NCBI GenBank assembly: GCA_947039005.1
Contig: CAMQXY010000019.1
Location: 1 to 38,501, forward strand
Source: an uncultured Photobacterium sp.
GTDB lineage: Bacteria > Pseudomonadota > Gammaproteobacteria > Enterobacterales > Vibrionaceae
Direction of reading: 5' to 3'
Length of the DNA stretch: 38,501 nt
The stretch's first letter is position 1. The number at the start of each line of letters is the position of its first letter. Below are positions 27,509 to 36,382 of the stretch, one piece after another. The notes under the pieces were generated by a model. The model had not been told where the DNA came from and searched no databases. It worked only from the letters and a program-made list of their open reading frames with translations. The translations under genes and the position numbers were made by a program.

Positions 27509-29050
27509 ATGTCTGCGAAGAAACCACTTGCACTTGTTATTTTAGATGGCTGGGGCTACCGCGAAGATAACGCTGATAACGCGATTGCGAACGCTAACAC
27601 ACCTGTAATGGATGCGTTAATGGCGAACAATCCTAATACGCTTATCGCAGCGTCAGGCCTAGAAGTAGGTCTACCTGAAGGCCAAATGGGTAACTCTGAA
27701 GTAGGTCATACTAATATCGGCGCTGGCCGTGTGGTATACCAAGATCTTACTCGTATCACGAAAGCGATTGGCGATGGCGAGTTCTTCGAAAATGAAGCAC
27801 TGGTTAATGCGATTGATAAAGCAGTGAATACAGGTAAAGCCGTTCATATTCTTGGCTTAGTTTCTCCAGGTGGCGTACACAGCCACGAAGACCACATTGC
27901 AGCAGCGATTGAAATGGCTGCTAACCGTGGCGCCGAGAAAATCTACCTACACGCATTCCTTGATGGTCGTGATACACCACCACGTAGCGCACAACACTCT
28001 CTTGAGCGTTTTGATGCCTTATTTGCAAAACTAGGTAAAGGCCGCACCGCTTCTCTAGTCGGTCGTTACTACGCAATGGATCGTGATAATAACTGGGATC
28101 GCGTTGAAGTTGCTTATAACCTGCTTACTGCTGCAAAAGGTGAATATACTTTCGCTAATGCAACTGAAGGCCTAGCGGCAGCTTACGAGCGTGGCGAAAA
28201 CGACGAGTTCGTTAAAGCAACCGAACTACGCACTGAAAACCAAGAAACGGCATTCATTGCTGATGGCGATAGCGTTATCTTCATGAACTACCGTGCTGAC
28301 CGTGCGCGTGAAATCACTCGTACTTTCGAGCCTAACTTCACTAGCTTTAAGCGTGCGCAGTTCCCACAATTAGCTGACTTTGTGATGCTAACCCAATATG
28401 CAGCAGATATTGAACTGACCACTGCGTTTGCACCAGCAAGCCTAGAGAACACCTTAGGTGAGTGGCTATCGAAGAAAGGTAAAAAACAGCTACGTATTTC
28501 TGAAACAGAAAAATACGCGCACGTTACTTTCTTCTTTAACGGCGGCAAAGAAGACGAGTTTGAAGGCGAATCACGTTCATTGGTTGCTTCTCCAAAAGTA
28601 GCGACTTACGATCTTCAACCTGAGATGAGCTCACCAGAGCTAACTGAAAAACTTGTTGCTGCAATTAAAAGTGGTGAGTTTGACGTTATTATCTGTAACT
28701 ACCCTAACGGTGATATGGTTGGTCACACTGGTGTTTACGATGCGGCGGTTAAAGCATGTGAAGCACTAGACAGCTGTATTGGTCAAGTTGTTGCTGCAAT
28801 TAAAGAAATGGATGGTCAGTTATTAATTACTGCCGACCACGGTAACGCTGAAATGATGGTTAACCCTGAAACAGGTGGTATCCATACAGCACACACTAAC
28901 TTACCGGTACCATTAATTTACGTAGGTAATAAAGACCTCGATCTTAAGCCAAACGGTAAGCTATCTGATCTAGCCCCAACCATGTTGTCGCTAACAGATA
29001 TCGAAATCCCTGCAGAGATGTCTGGTCAGGTGCTATACAATCTGAAATAA
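27509..29050 (+). CDS. gpmM: Phosphoglycerate mutase, cofactor-independent
   Basis: GpmM interconverts 3- and 2-phosphoglycerate with manganese and without 2,3-bisphosphoglycerate. The 513 residues match the family. The phosphoryl-acceptor S63 sits in [14 protein letters not shown]; the metal-binding [31 protein letters not shown] and ADHGNAEMM segments are intact. A strong AGAGGGA ribosome site precedes the ATG. It is followed 7 bases later by envC, as in E. coli gpmM-envC. Confidence 0.98.
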   Translation: MSAKKPLALVILDGWGYREDNADNAIANANTPVMDALMANNPNTLIAASGLEVGLPEGQMGNSEVGHTNIGAGRVVYQDLTRITKAIGDGEFFENEALVNAIDKAVNTGKAVHILGLVSPGGVHSHEDHIAAAIEMAANRGAEKIYLHAFLDGRDTPPRSAQHSLERFDALFAKLGKGRTASLVGRYYAMDRDNNWDRVEVAYNLLTAAKGEYTFANATEGLAAAYERGENDEFVKATELRTENQETAFIADGDSVIFMNYRADRAREITRTFEPNFTSFKRAQFPQLADFVMLTQYAADIELTTAFAPASLENTLGEWLSKKGKKQLRISETEKYAHVTFFFNGGKEDEFEGESRSLVASPKVATYDLQPEMSSPELTEKLVAAIKSGEFDVIICNYPNGDMVGHTGVYDAAVKACEALDSCIGQVVAAIKEMDGQLLITADHGNAEMMVNPETGGIHTAHTNLPVPLIYVGNKDLDLKPNGKLSDLAPTMLSLTDIEIPAEMSGQVLYNLK

Positions 29051-29051
29051 T

Positions 29052-29067
29052 TATCCCATGCGGGATA
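29052..29067 (+). promoter_or_regulatory. Hairpin with envC start codon in its loop
   Basis: TATCCC (29052-29057), loop ATGC, GGGATA (29062-29067): the envC ATG is the loop itself. No ribosome site precedes it, so initiation probably depends on ribosomes finishing gpmM 7 bases upstream. Confidence 0.5.
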
Positions 29068-30350
29068 TTATCAATAGACACCTCAACCTAAAAATCCGCG
29101 CCAGTGCTTTATGCACTGGCGCTTTTCTATGCGTGGTATTTGCAGCCCCATGTGCAGCATCCAGTCAAAAACAGCTTGATGGCGTAAAACAGGAAATATC
29201 ACGCCAAAAAAATCAGCTCGACAGTAAACAGCAAAACTATGCTGCTTTACAAAAACAACTTAAACAACACGAACTGGATATCGCTCAAACTGCTAATAAA
29301 ATCCACCAAACTAATGGCTTGCTAGCGACAATAACACAGTCAATTACCAAGCTTGAACAGCAACAGCAACACCTTCAACAACAGCAACAACAGCAACTTG
29401 GCGTTCTAAAAACCTTAATTAACGCCCAATATCGTCAAGGCAATAACAGTGATATCGCTAACCTTCTCAGTGGTGAGAATTCAGAGAAATTAGATCGCAT
29501 GACAACTTATGCCGAGTATGTCAGTAAAGCGCGTGCCACCGCCATTGATGCACTGGATGCGACCAAAACAGAATTACAGCTTAAAATTCATAAACTTGCT
29601 GAACAAAAAACTGAACAGCAACAAGCACTCACCGAGCTTAATCAACAAAAGCAGCAACTTGATGGCCAACAACAATCACGCCAACTAACGCTTAATAAAA
29701 TAAAATCGCAAATTCATACTAATACTGAAGCATTAGCTGACTTACGCGCCGATGAACAAAATATGTCAGCTGCAATTGCAAAAGCGAAAGCTGAAGCCAT
29801 AGCACGTGCGAAAGCAGAAGCTGAAGCGCGCGCTAAAGCAGAAGCTGAAGCTCAAGCCCGAATTGTCGCCGCCAAAGAAGCAAAAGCGAAAGCGATTGCA
29901 GAAGCACAAGCGAAACAGCTCAATGCACGCTACGCAAAAATGCAAGTTCCTATGGATGGCTTATCCAGCCACAAAGGTAAGCTGGTATGGCCGTTGCGAG
30001 GTCCTATCCTGCACAACTATGGTGCGCCATTACAGCGTGAACTGCATTGGAAAGGGATGGTGATCAGCCAACCGATTGGTAGTCAGGTGAAAGCAATTTA
30101 CTCTGGTAAAGTGGTCTTTGCTGATTGGCTACGGGGTTACGGCTTAATGATCGCGATTGATCATGGTAAAGGTGATATGAGTTTCTACGGTTATAACCAA
30201 ACTTTACTCAAAAAGATTGGTGATACCGTTCAAGCCGGCGAACCGATAGCCTTAGTGGGTGACAGTGGTGGTCAAGAACAACCAGGATTGTACTTCCAGA
30301 TCCGCCGTAAAGGCACCCCAGTTGATCCACGTCCATGGTTAACACGCTAA
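29058..30350 (+). CDS. envC: Murein hydrolase activator EnvC
   Basis: EnvC is a periplasmic protein recruited by FtsEX that activates amidases AmiA/AmiB for daughter-cell separation. The 430 residues begin with a basic start and hydrophobic signal peptide (about 15-33, cleavage near PCAA-SS). Two long coiled coils follow (about 36-120 and 160-295, very glutamine-rich). The second ends in an alanine/lysine stretch containing two identical ARAKAEAE octapeptides (249-264). The C-terminal LytM domain (about 308-430) is degenerate: the usual zinc-binding H-x-H is replaced by PGLYFQIR, as in other EnvC proteins that activate rather than cut. A terminator-like hairpin lies inside its signal-peptide codons. 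Confidence 0.94.
   Translation: MRDIINRHLNLKIRASALCTGAFLCVVFAAPCAASSQKQLDGVKQEISRQKNQLDSKQQNYAALQKQLKQHELDIAQTANKIHQTNGLLATITQSITKLEQQQQHLQQQQQQQLGVLKTLINAQYRQGNNSDIANLLSGENSEKLDRMTTYAEYVSKARATAIDALDATKTELQLKIHKLAEQKTEQQQALTELNQQKQQLDGQQQSRQLTLNKIKSQIHTNTEALADLRADEQNMSAAIAKAKAEAIARAKAEAEARAKAEAEAQARIVAAKEAKAKAIAEAQAKQLNARYAKMQVPMDGLSSHKGKLVWPLRGPILHNYGAPLQRELHWKGMVISQPIGSQVKAIYSGKVVFADWLRGYGLMIAIDHGKGDMSFYGYNQTLLKKIGDTVQAGEPIALVGDSGGQEQPGLYFQIRRKGTPVDPRPWLTR
29098..29126 (+). terminator. Terminator-like hairpin inside the envC signal-peptide codons
   Basis: GCGCCAGTGC (29098-29107) and GCACTGGCGC (29113-29122) are perfect 10-base GC-rich arms around TTTAT, followed by TTTT. It lies 48 bases after the gpmM stop and encodes RASALCTGA of the EnvC signal sequence. 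It may trim readthrough from gpmM into envC when envC is not translated. Confidence 0.6.
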
Positions 30351-30367
30351 ATTAACCTCTAAAACGA

Positions 30368-30397
30368 AAAAAGGTTGGTCATCAGACCAACCTTTTT
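30368..30397. terminator. Bidirectional terminator between envC and TetR gene
   Basis: AAAAAGGTTGGTC (30368-30380) and GACCAACCTTTTT (30385-30397) are perfect 13-base arms around ATCA, with T-runs in both directions for the two convergent genes. Confidence 0.95.
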
Positions 30398-30400
30398 AAA

Positions 30401-31078
30401 TTACAGTTCACTATTAGTGATCTTTTGTTGTTGTTCTAAATACTGTTGTTCTTGTTTTAAATAATAGTGCTGCAATGTTGTTACCCGCTGCTGACCAAGC
30501 TCGGTCGCCAATGGGCGCACGATATTCAGCATCTGCTGGACACCATGATAAATCACGGTTTGGGTAATTTTAGCACCCGCTACTTGAGTGGTTTGATAAC
30601 TGATCCACGATGAAGCCACCAGTTTTAATGTATCCGCCAGCACTTTAAGATCAACATCCGCTAATGCCAACAGACCCGCATCACGAAAATTGATCATTAT
30701 TTGACTAATATTCACCTGCAGCTGAGTTTGCACCGCCAAATATTTATTTTGTAAAGCCGCATCTCGACGTAAAATATCGGGTAAATTGGCATAGAAAAAA
30801 CGGTAACGCCACATCAATAAAAACACCGCATCAAGATAACGTAATAAGCTAGCCTCTATTGCCTCTGCTACATCAACAGGCTCAAAACTAACTTTTAAAT
30901 CAATGGCGTATTGATCAAAGATACAATGAATAATTTGCTCTTTATTACGAAAGTGATAATACAAATTACCAGGGCTGATCCCTAAATTAGCAGCAATATG
31001 ATTGGTGGTCACATTAGGTTCACCGTGTTCATTAAATAACGCTAATGCTGCATGAATAATTCGATCGCGGGTTTTCAT
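30401..31078 (-). CDS. TetR/AcrR-family transcriptional regulator
   Basis: The 225-residue product has the TetR helix-turn-helix at about residues 24-43 (TTNHIAANLGISPGNLYYHF), followed by the helical ligand domain with an aromatic-rich LLMWRYRFFYANLPDIL segment. Its ligand and targets are not recognisable. AAGGATGA precedes the ATG. It is divergent from lpxM across 307 bases, so lpxM or itself could be a target; that is only positional. In E. coli yibQ would follow envC, and it is missing here. Confidence 0.88.
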   Translation of the reverse strand: MKTRDRIIHAALALFNEHGEPNVTTNHIAANLGISPGNLYYHFRNKEQIIHCIFDQYAIDLKVSFEPVDVAEAIEASLLRYLDAVFLLMWRYRFFYANLPDILRRDAALQNKYLAVQTQLQVNISQIMINFRDAGLLALADVDLKVLADTLKLVASSWISYQTTQVAGAKITQTVIYHGVQQMLNIVRPLATELGQQRVTTLQHYYLKQEQQYLEQQQKITNSEL

Positions 31079-31385
31079 TTTATTATCATCCTTCGCCCTT
31101 GCACTGAATATAATGTTATCATAATTTGGTGTTTATCATCTTAGTGAGGCAATAAAATACATGCCTTTATTTAATCCTAGAAATAGCGATCATCTTCATC
31201 AAATGAATAACTTATCAATATTGATACATAAGACAAATAGTTAGGTAGGTTGTCATTTTCTCTACTGTTTAATAAAGGTAGAATATAAGTCGATAATCGC
31301 AATAATAACTAAGTCATAAGCACTCAAATACATTGTGGCATGATCTTCGCCAACACTATAACTTCGTGAGATAGACGTAATTTAT
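31079..31385. other. TetR gene-lpxM divergent intergenic region
   Basis: AT-rich, 307 bases, expected to carry both promoters and any TetR operator. I could not pick a convincing palindrome or promoter pair. No coding frame is seen. Confidence 0.5.
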
Positions 31386-32339
31386 ATGACTAAAAACCAT
31401 TACGACAAGCAAGCCTATAACCCTCAGTTTGAGTGGTCTTTTGTGCACCCGCGTTATTGGGGAACATGGCTCGCGGTGATGATAGCTTCACTATTAAGTT
31501 TACTGCCTCATGGTGCACGACGCTCACTAGCGACAGTTTTTGCAAAACAAGCTATCAAACTAAAGAGTGGCGCTAATCATCGCGCACGCGTGAACCTTAA
31601 AATGTGCTTCCCTGAAAAATCAGATGCTGAACGCGAACACATTTTACTGCAAAATTTAATCACCGCGGGCAGTTTTCTATCGGGCTTCGCCTCACTCTCT
31701 GTCCGTAATAAAGCGTGGCTTGAGCAACATACGGTTATTCGCGGTATGGACAACCTCACCAGTCTCACTGAGCAACAACAAAGTGTGATTTTATTAGTAC
31801 CGCATACATGGGCGATTGATATCCCTGCAGTACTACTTGCTTCGCGCGGGTTACCTGTATCGGCGATGGCAAAAAAACAAAAAAATCAAGTTTCAGATTG
31901 GTTAATGCACCGTCAACGGGTGCAATACGGTGGTCGTGTTTATGAACGTAGTGGCGGCATCAAACCATTTATTAAATCAGTGCGTGAAGGCTATTTAGGG
32001 TATTACCTACCCGATGAAGATTTAGGCCCAGAGCACAGCGTGTTTGTTGATTTCTTTGGTACCACTAAAGCAACCATGGCAGGTCTTGGTCGCTTATCAA
32101 AGTTAAGTCGCGCCAAAATTGTGCCGTTATTTGCAATGTACAACAGTGAAACCGGTATGTATGAGTTGGATTTTTATCCTGCCCTGCCCTTCCCTGCAGA
32201 AACCGAAGAACAAGATGCACGGATGATGAATCAATGTATTGAACAATACGTTAATCAGCGCCCAGAACAATACATGTGGATTCTACGTTTATTGAAGACA
32301 CGTCCGAATAATGAAAATCCGTATCAGGCTAAAAAATAA
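31386..32339 (+). CDS. lpxM: Lipid A acyltransferase LpxM (MsbB)
   Basis: LpxM adds the last secondary acyl chain (myristate-type) to Kdo2-lipid A at the inner membrane. The 317-residue product has an N-terminal membrane anchor (about 26-42) and the LpxL/LpxM HX4D catalytic motif, H140 and D145 (VPHTWAID). HPRYWGTWLAV near the start and YYLPDEDLGPEHSVFVDFF match LpxM better than LpxL. The WaaL-like gene starts one base after the stop, so both form an operon. No good ribosome site is seen before the ATG. Confidence 0.92.
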   Translation: MTKNHYDKQAYNPQFEWSFVHPRYWGTWLAVMIASLLSLLPHGARRSLATVFAKQAIKLKSGANHRARVNLKMCFPEKSDAEREHILLQNLITAGSFLSGFASLSVRNKAWLEQHTVIRGMDNLTSLTEQQQSVILLVPHTWAIDIPAVLLASRGLPVSAMAKKQKNQVSDWLMHRQRVQYGGRVYERSGGIKPFIKSVREGYLGYYLPDEDLGPEHSVFVDFFGTTKATMAGLGRLSKLSRAKIVPLFAMYNSETGMYELDFYPALPFPAETEEQDARMMNQCIEQYVNQRPEQYMWILRLLKTRPNNENPYQAKK

Positions 32340-32340
32340 C

Positions 32341-33612
32341 ATGAACATACGAACCCCAATAGATCGCAATACAATCATAAGCTTGCTTGTAGCAAGCTTC
32401 CCTGTTTTATGCCTTGCATACGGTAACGGTTATAATTTACCACCCATTTTTTTATTAATTGTAGCGCTTGGCTTTTGTTGGCAGTTCAAACAAATCAATT
32501 ACACGAAACAAGTGAAATGGGTTATTGGTAGCTTTATCTTTTACTTCCTAACTTATGTCGCATCTACACTTTATTATGGTGGTAGTTTTTCTGAAATCGA
32601 CCATCCTAGCCGTATTGTTTTAATCTTACCTATTTTCTTATTGCTACTGCTATATCCACCAAAAACAAATATCCTAACCACAGGTTTTATCATTGGTTCC
32701 ATCATTGCTGGAATCGTGGCAATTATTCATATTTATGATTTTAAACTTGGCCGTGCATTTGATGATACTTTTAAAACAATTCACCCATCCCTGAAAGGTT
32801 ACATGCCTATCCAATCAGGTAATATGGCGATGACATTAGGTTTAATTAGTCTAACAATTAGCATCTATTACTTAACTCTGAAATCATGGTGGAAATTTAT
32901 ATTTTGCTTAATTGCAGCATTATTAGGCATCTTTGCTAGTTTTCTTTCTGGTAGTCGCGGTGGGTGGGTATTCTTACCTATAGCTCTCATTTATCTAGTT
33001 GTAACTAATCGACAATTTATTACAAAAAAAACAGCTTGTTTAAGTATTTTTGTTTTAGCTGTTGCTTTATTTTCACTCAGCCAAAATACTAAAATAATGA
33101 CACGTCTACAATCAGCAACCCAAGAAATAAGTCAATACCAACAAGGTGCTGATGAAACATCGTCATTGGGTGTACGCTTTGAACTATGGAAAAGTGCAAT
33201 TTACACCACAGAACAACATCCGATTATTGGCGCGGGTTATCAAGGAAGGAAAGCTTTAAGAGAACTCTGGAGTAAAGAAGGACTTGTGAATGCCGAAGTC
33301 ATTAGCCTATTTTTAGATTCACACTCTCATAATCAATATTTAGAAGATTTATCGGTACGTGGAATTATCGGTTTAACTGCACTGCTGGCAATATTCTTAA
33401 TTCCTCTCGGGATCTTCATTAAAAATCATAAAACTTGTGATTTACCTAAACAAAAAATGATAAACCAATGCGGTGCTATTAGTGTGATTATGATGATGGG
33501 CTATTGCCTCACTCAAGCCATGTTCCGTCATACCTCAGGTATTATATTTTATTCATTAGTAACCGTAATTTTCCTTGCGGTAAGTATTTCAATGAGAGAG
33601 CGAAAAGCATGA
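32341..33612 (+). CDS. O-antigen ligase family membrane protein (WaaL-like)
   Basis: The 423 residues form about ten to twelve hydrophobic helices with one large periplasmic loop, the Wzy_C/WaaL layout. Helix end SGSRGGWVFLPIAL and loop motif SHSHNQYLEDLSVRGIIG are the usual signatures; the latter carries the conserved histidine. It likely joins O-antigen or another polymer to lipid A-core in the periplasm. The ATG at 32341 is one base after the lpxM stop. Its TGA overlaps the start of the decayed GT4 copy (ATGA), showing this was once a three-gene operon. A polymerase (Wzy) role cannot be excluded by sequence alone. Confidence 0.85.
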   Translation: MNIRTPIDRNTIISLLVASFPVLCLAYGNGYNLPPIFLLIVALGFCWQFKQINYTKQVKWVIGSFIFYFLTYVASTLYYGGSFSEIDHPSRIVLILPIFLLLLLYPPKTNILTTGFIIGSIIAGIVAIIHIYDFKLGRAFDDTFKTIHPSLKGYMPIQSGNMAMTLGLISLTISIYYLTLKSWWKFIFCLIAALLGIFASFLSGSRGGWVFLPIALIYLVVTNRQFITKKTACLSIFVLAVALFSLSQNTKIMTRLQSATQEISQYQQGADETSSLGVRFELWKSAIYTTEQHPIIGAGYQGRKALRELWSKEGLVNAEVISLFLDSHSHNQYLEDLSVRGIIGLTALLAIFLIPLGIFIKNHKTCDLPKQKMINQCGAISVIMMMGYCLTQAMFRHTSGIIFYSLVTVIFLAVSISMRERKA

Positions 33613-34680
33613 GGATATTAGTATTCAGTTCATACATAGAACAGCGTTAGACCTGAAGCGGAAATGATCATTGTAATAGTACAAAAAGGTCATCAAGTCA
33701 CTGTTATAACGCAAGGTAATGCTGATTATGTAGCCCGTTTCTGCGAACAAGCTCTAACCGTTATTGATGCATACCCAACAAAAAAATATGCTGTACTACC
33801 ATTAAACGTCTTCGCCATGAACTCAAGAAAAACCAATACGATATTGTTTAAGCAACCGACTCACGAACCATTCCAAATGCTGCCTTTGCTTGTATCGGTT
33901 TATCTGCCACAAAACTTGTCACTAACCGAGGTACCGTTGGTGGTTTATACCGTCATGATCCTAGTGCGTATTTAACTCACCTTCATCCTCATGTAAATGG
34001 GGTTTCATGTGTAGCAGATAAAGTACGTGAGGATGTTTGTAATCAGGTATGGTCAAACAAAGATAATGTAGTGGCGATTCATAAAAGTCACTACTTATCC
34101 TTGTACCAAACCCAAGCAGCTGATTTAAGCTTTCTTAATATTAGCGCAAATGACTTTGTTATTATTTGTATTGCGGATGCACGTCCAAGTAAAGGGATAC
34201 ATATACTATTAGAAGCAATGCAGTACTTAGAGAAAGAGCCTAATATTCATTTATTACTGGCAGGTCGTGGTATTGATACTGCCGCTAATCAACAATTAAT
34301 CCAACAAGCACCTTACTCTAGTAATATTCACTTTCTAGGCTACCGAACTGATGTGCCGGAACTCATGGCAGCAGCAAATGTACAAATTCAACCCTCAGTC
34401 AGGGGTGAAGGTCTACCAAAAACCGTCATTGAAGCGATGGGAATGGCTATACCTTCAGTTGTTACAACTACGGGTAATAATGCTGAAATAGTAAAGGATA
34501 GTGTCAGTGGGTTTGTTGTTAAAACTAATAATACTTACGTAATTTATGATAACATTAACTATATTTATCAACATAATAACAACAAAAGCGCGGCGCTATA
34601 TCGCGACTACGCTTTCCGTTGAAAATACCGCACAGCAACATTTGTTTTTTGAGTGTTTATTAAAAAATAGTGCTGACTAA
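33609..34680 (+). pseudogene. Decayed family-4 glycosyltransferase, paralogue of the gene at 37306
   Basis: Aligned by eye with the intact copy at 37306-38394, this gene shows at least four lesions. An 8-base deletion near 33637 lies between short CATGGA repeats in the intact copy and brings a stop at 33648. One A is lost from the A-run at 33780-33786 (7 against 8). A nonsense TAA sits at 33849 where the intact gene has TAC. A net loss of about 17 bases lies in the C-terminal part before 34600. Recognisable segments remain, for example QGHQVTV, RGIDTAANQQL and GEGLPKTVIEAM. Its ATG overlaps the ligase stop (ATGA). It cannot make the full enzyme. Confidence 0.93.
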
Positions 34681-34744
34681 CTGTTAATTAAAAATAAAAA
34701 TAACATCCAAATTGTATCATTGATGTAACAGCAACGAGCAGGAG

Positions 34745-34940
34745 AAAAACGGTATAGCCACGCATGCCAGAAAGAAACCATTAAAATACCGCTCAGCTAT
34801 GCAGCGTTTAATTTTATGCTGGCGCTTCAATTCAGCTAAATCAGTATTGATCCCTTTTGTTGTAGGTATTCCACATCGTACTACTTGGAAAAGTGAAATG
34901 CGTTATGATCTACTCCATGATTTACATAACAACAAAAAAT
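34745..34940 (+). pseudogene. waaF: Fragment of heptosyltransferase II
   Basis: After one small indel near 34829, codons from about 34826 read LPNSAKSVLIPFVVGIPHRT, then TWKSEMRYDLLHDL. This matches the middle of WaaF, an inner-core enzyme adding the second heptose. The N-terminus and the whole C-terminal half are missing. It follows the decayed GT4 copy just as intact waaF follows the intact GT4 at 38460, and the spacer of both pairs shares a 27-base near-match (34679-34705 and 38407-38433). The fragment stops where the opposing GT9 gene ends. The exact left edge is uncertain. Confidence 0.8.
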
Positions 34941-34946
34941 CAATTC

Positions 34947-36083
34947 TCATGCTAATGCCTTTAAGATACTTGCGCGAGCCAAGACTAAATCTTGCCAATC
35001 AAACTCATGTACAGGGACACAATCATTATCGCTGAAAGGTTTACGATTGAGCAAACGTTGCGAATACTTTCCTAAAGGCTTCCATTCTTCATAATTTTGC
35101 ATGTTGTGACGATAAACACCAATCACTGGTTTATTGAGTGCTGACGCCATATGTACTACCGCAGTATCTGGAGTAAAGGTAAAATCAGCAATATCAATAA
35201 TAGCTAACGACATTTCAAAACTAGCTGGCTGCTTAGGTGAAATAACCATTTTGTCATCTACAGCCACAACTAACGCTTCAATAAATCGTTCCTCTCCAGG
35301 GGTTGGTATAATCATCAATAAATCATCAGGAAACTGCTGACGCCATTTACAGATTAATACCTTCGCTTGCTCAAATGAAAATCGGCGATACTTACTCGAA
35401 CCAAAAAAATTAATACCAACCACATGCTTACAATTTTGCTGTGATTGATTAATAAATTGCTGTAGAGCAATACGCGATTGACTAAAATCAGCAATAGGTA
35501 ACGAGCATTGAGTGTGAACCTTTTGAATAATAAGGTGTTGTGCTGCAGCAATATACCTATCTTTAAAATGGATATATTGCGATTCAACTTCAACATCAAA
35601 TAAATTATATTGCTGTTTATTAAACCCTAGATAATGCAGAGCTTTAAATTGAGACGATAAACGCAAATCTTTATGGTCACAGTACGTACCAAGATCGATA
35701 AATAAATCAAATTTACCCACGTTATCGACAATTATTTGCTTTCTTTTAGCTTTACTATAAAGAATATAGTCATCAGCAGGAGCCGCTTTCTCTAACCAAG
35801 ATTGAGTCGTCGCCCCCGTTAATACAGTAATATGAATATCAGGACGATACTGCCGCAACACCTTAATGAATCCACCACACATGATGGCATCACCTAATTT
35901 ATTATCCCACCGTAAGAGTAAAACCGATTTGATCATCGATGGATCAAAATCTTTCTTTTGCACACGCTTATCGTATATTTCCCGATAAATATTCAGTTTT
36001 AATGCTTTCACTTTATTACGGATTAAACGCCATCCCGCTTTTACTCTTTTTACTGCACTCATATAAAACTTAATCACACTCAT
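34947..36083 (-). CDS. Glycosyltransferase family 9 (heptosyltransferase-like)
   Basis: The 378-residue product has GT9 hallmarks: N-terminal VLLLRWDNKLGDAIMCGGF (about 54-72) and C-terminal FTPDTAVVHMASALNKPVIGVY (about 307-328), where the ADP-heptose-type donor binds. It is probably an LPS core sugar transferase; acceptor and exact sugar cannot be told. The N-terminal 50 residues are basic and may lie on the membrane. It is intact and lies on the minus strand, against the flanking GT4 genes. No clear ribosome site precedes ATG 36083; ATG 36062 is an alternative. Its 3' end abuts the waaF fragment. Confidence 0.85.
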   Translation of the reverse strand: MSVIKFYMSAVKRVKAGWRLIRNKVKALKLNIYREIYDKRVQKKDFDPSMIKSVLLLRWDNKLGDAIMCGGFIKVLRQYRPDIHITVLTGATTQSWLEKAAPADDYILYSKAKRKQIIVDNVGKFDLFIDLGTYCDHKDLRLSSQFKALHYLGFNKQQYNLFDVEVESQYIHFKDRYIAAAQHLIIQKVHTQCSLPIADFSQSRIALQQFINQSQQNCKHVVGINFFGSSKYRRFSFEQAKVLICKWRQQFPDDLLMIIPTPGEERFIEALVVAVDDKMVISPKQPASFEMSLAIIDIADFTFTPDTAVVHMASALNKPVIGVYRHNMQNYEEWKPLGKYSQRLLNRKPFSDNDCVPVHEFDWQDLVLARASILKALA

Positions 36084-36257
36084 AAGTAGTTAAAGGTAAA
36101 TTATTTATAACTAAGTCATTGATGTTTAATCAACACAAAACTAAAAATTCCCGATAACTTGTTTATTGGTACTTAGTTACGCAATAAAATTCAGCAAACT
36201 CATTCACTGAAATCTCAATAAATTTTTAGTCGTTCTAATCTTAACTGTTTTATGATA

Positions 36258-36374
36258 ATACCAATCAAAAAAATTTATGTACTAATATTAGGTTACAAAG
36301 AGGTAAAAATAGAGCCATGCTCTTATGTTCAAGGGATAGGGTAAAGCTGACCACTTAATTAATAGAATTGGTAT
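36258..36374. mobile_element. Possible MITE (short inverted-repeat element)
   Basis: ATACCAAT (36258-36265) and ATTGGTAT (36367-36374) are perfect terminal inverted repeats enclosing 101 AT-rich non-coding bases with an internal hairpin AGAGC/GCTCT (36311-36323). The look is that of a non-autonomous element. Only one copy is in the window, and no target duplication is certain, so this is a candidate only. Confidence 0.4.
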
Positions 36375-36382
36375 AATGCCAC

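Noticed and set aside
29149..29163. Lipoprotein signal in EnvC around the AAPC residues
   Set aside because: Proline before the cysteine does not fit the lipobox, and EnvC proteins are soluble periplasmic proteins.
33664..33975. 103-codon plus frame as a small gene
   Set aside because: It is a piece of the decayed GT4 gene that leaves the proper frame after the A-run.
34799..35035. 78-codon plus frame containing the GIPHRT motif
   Set aside because: It joins part of the waaF remnant to antisense of the GT9 gene; not a functional gene.
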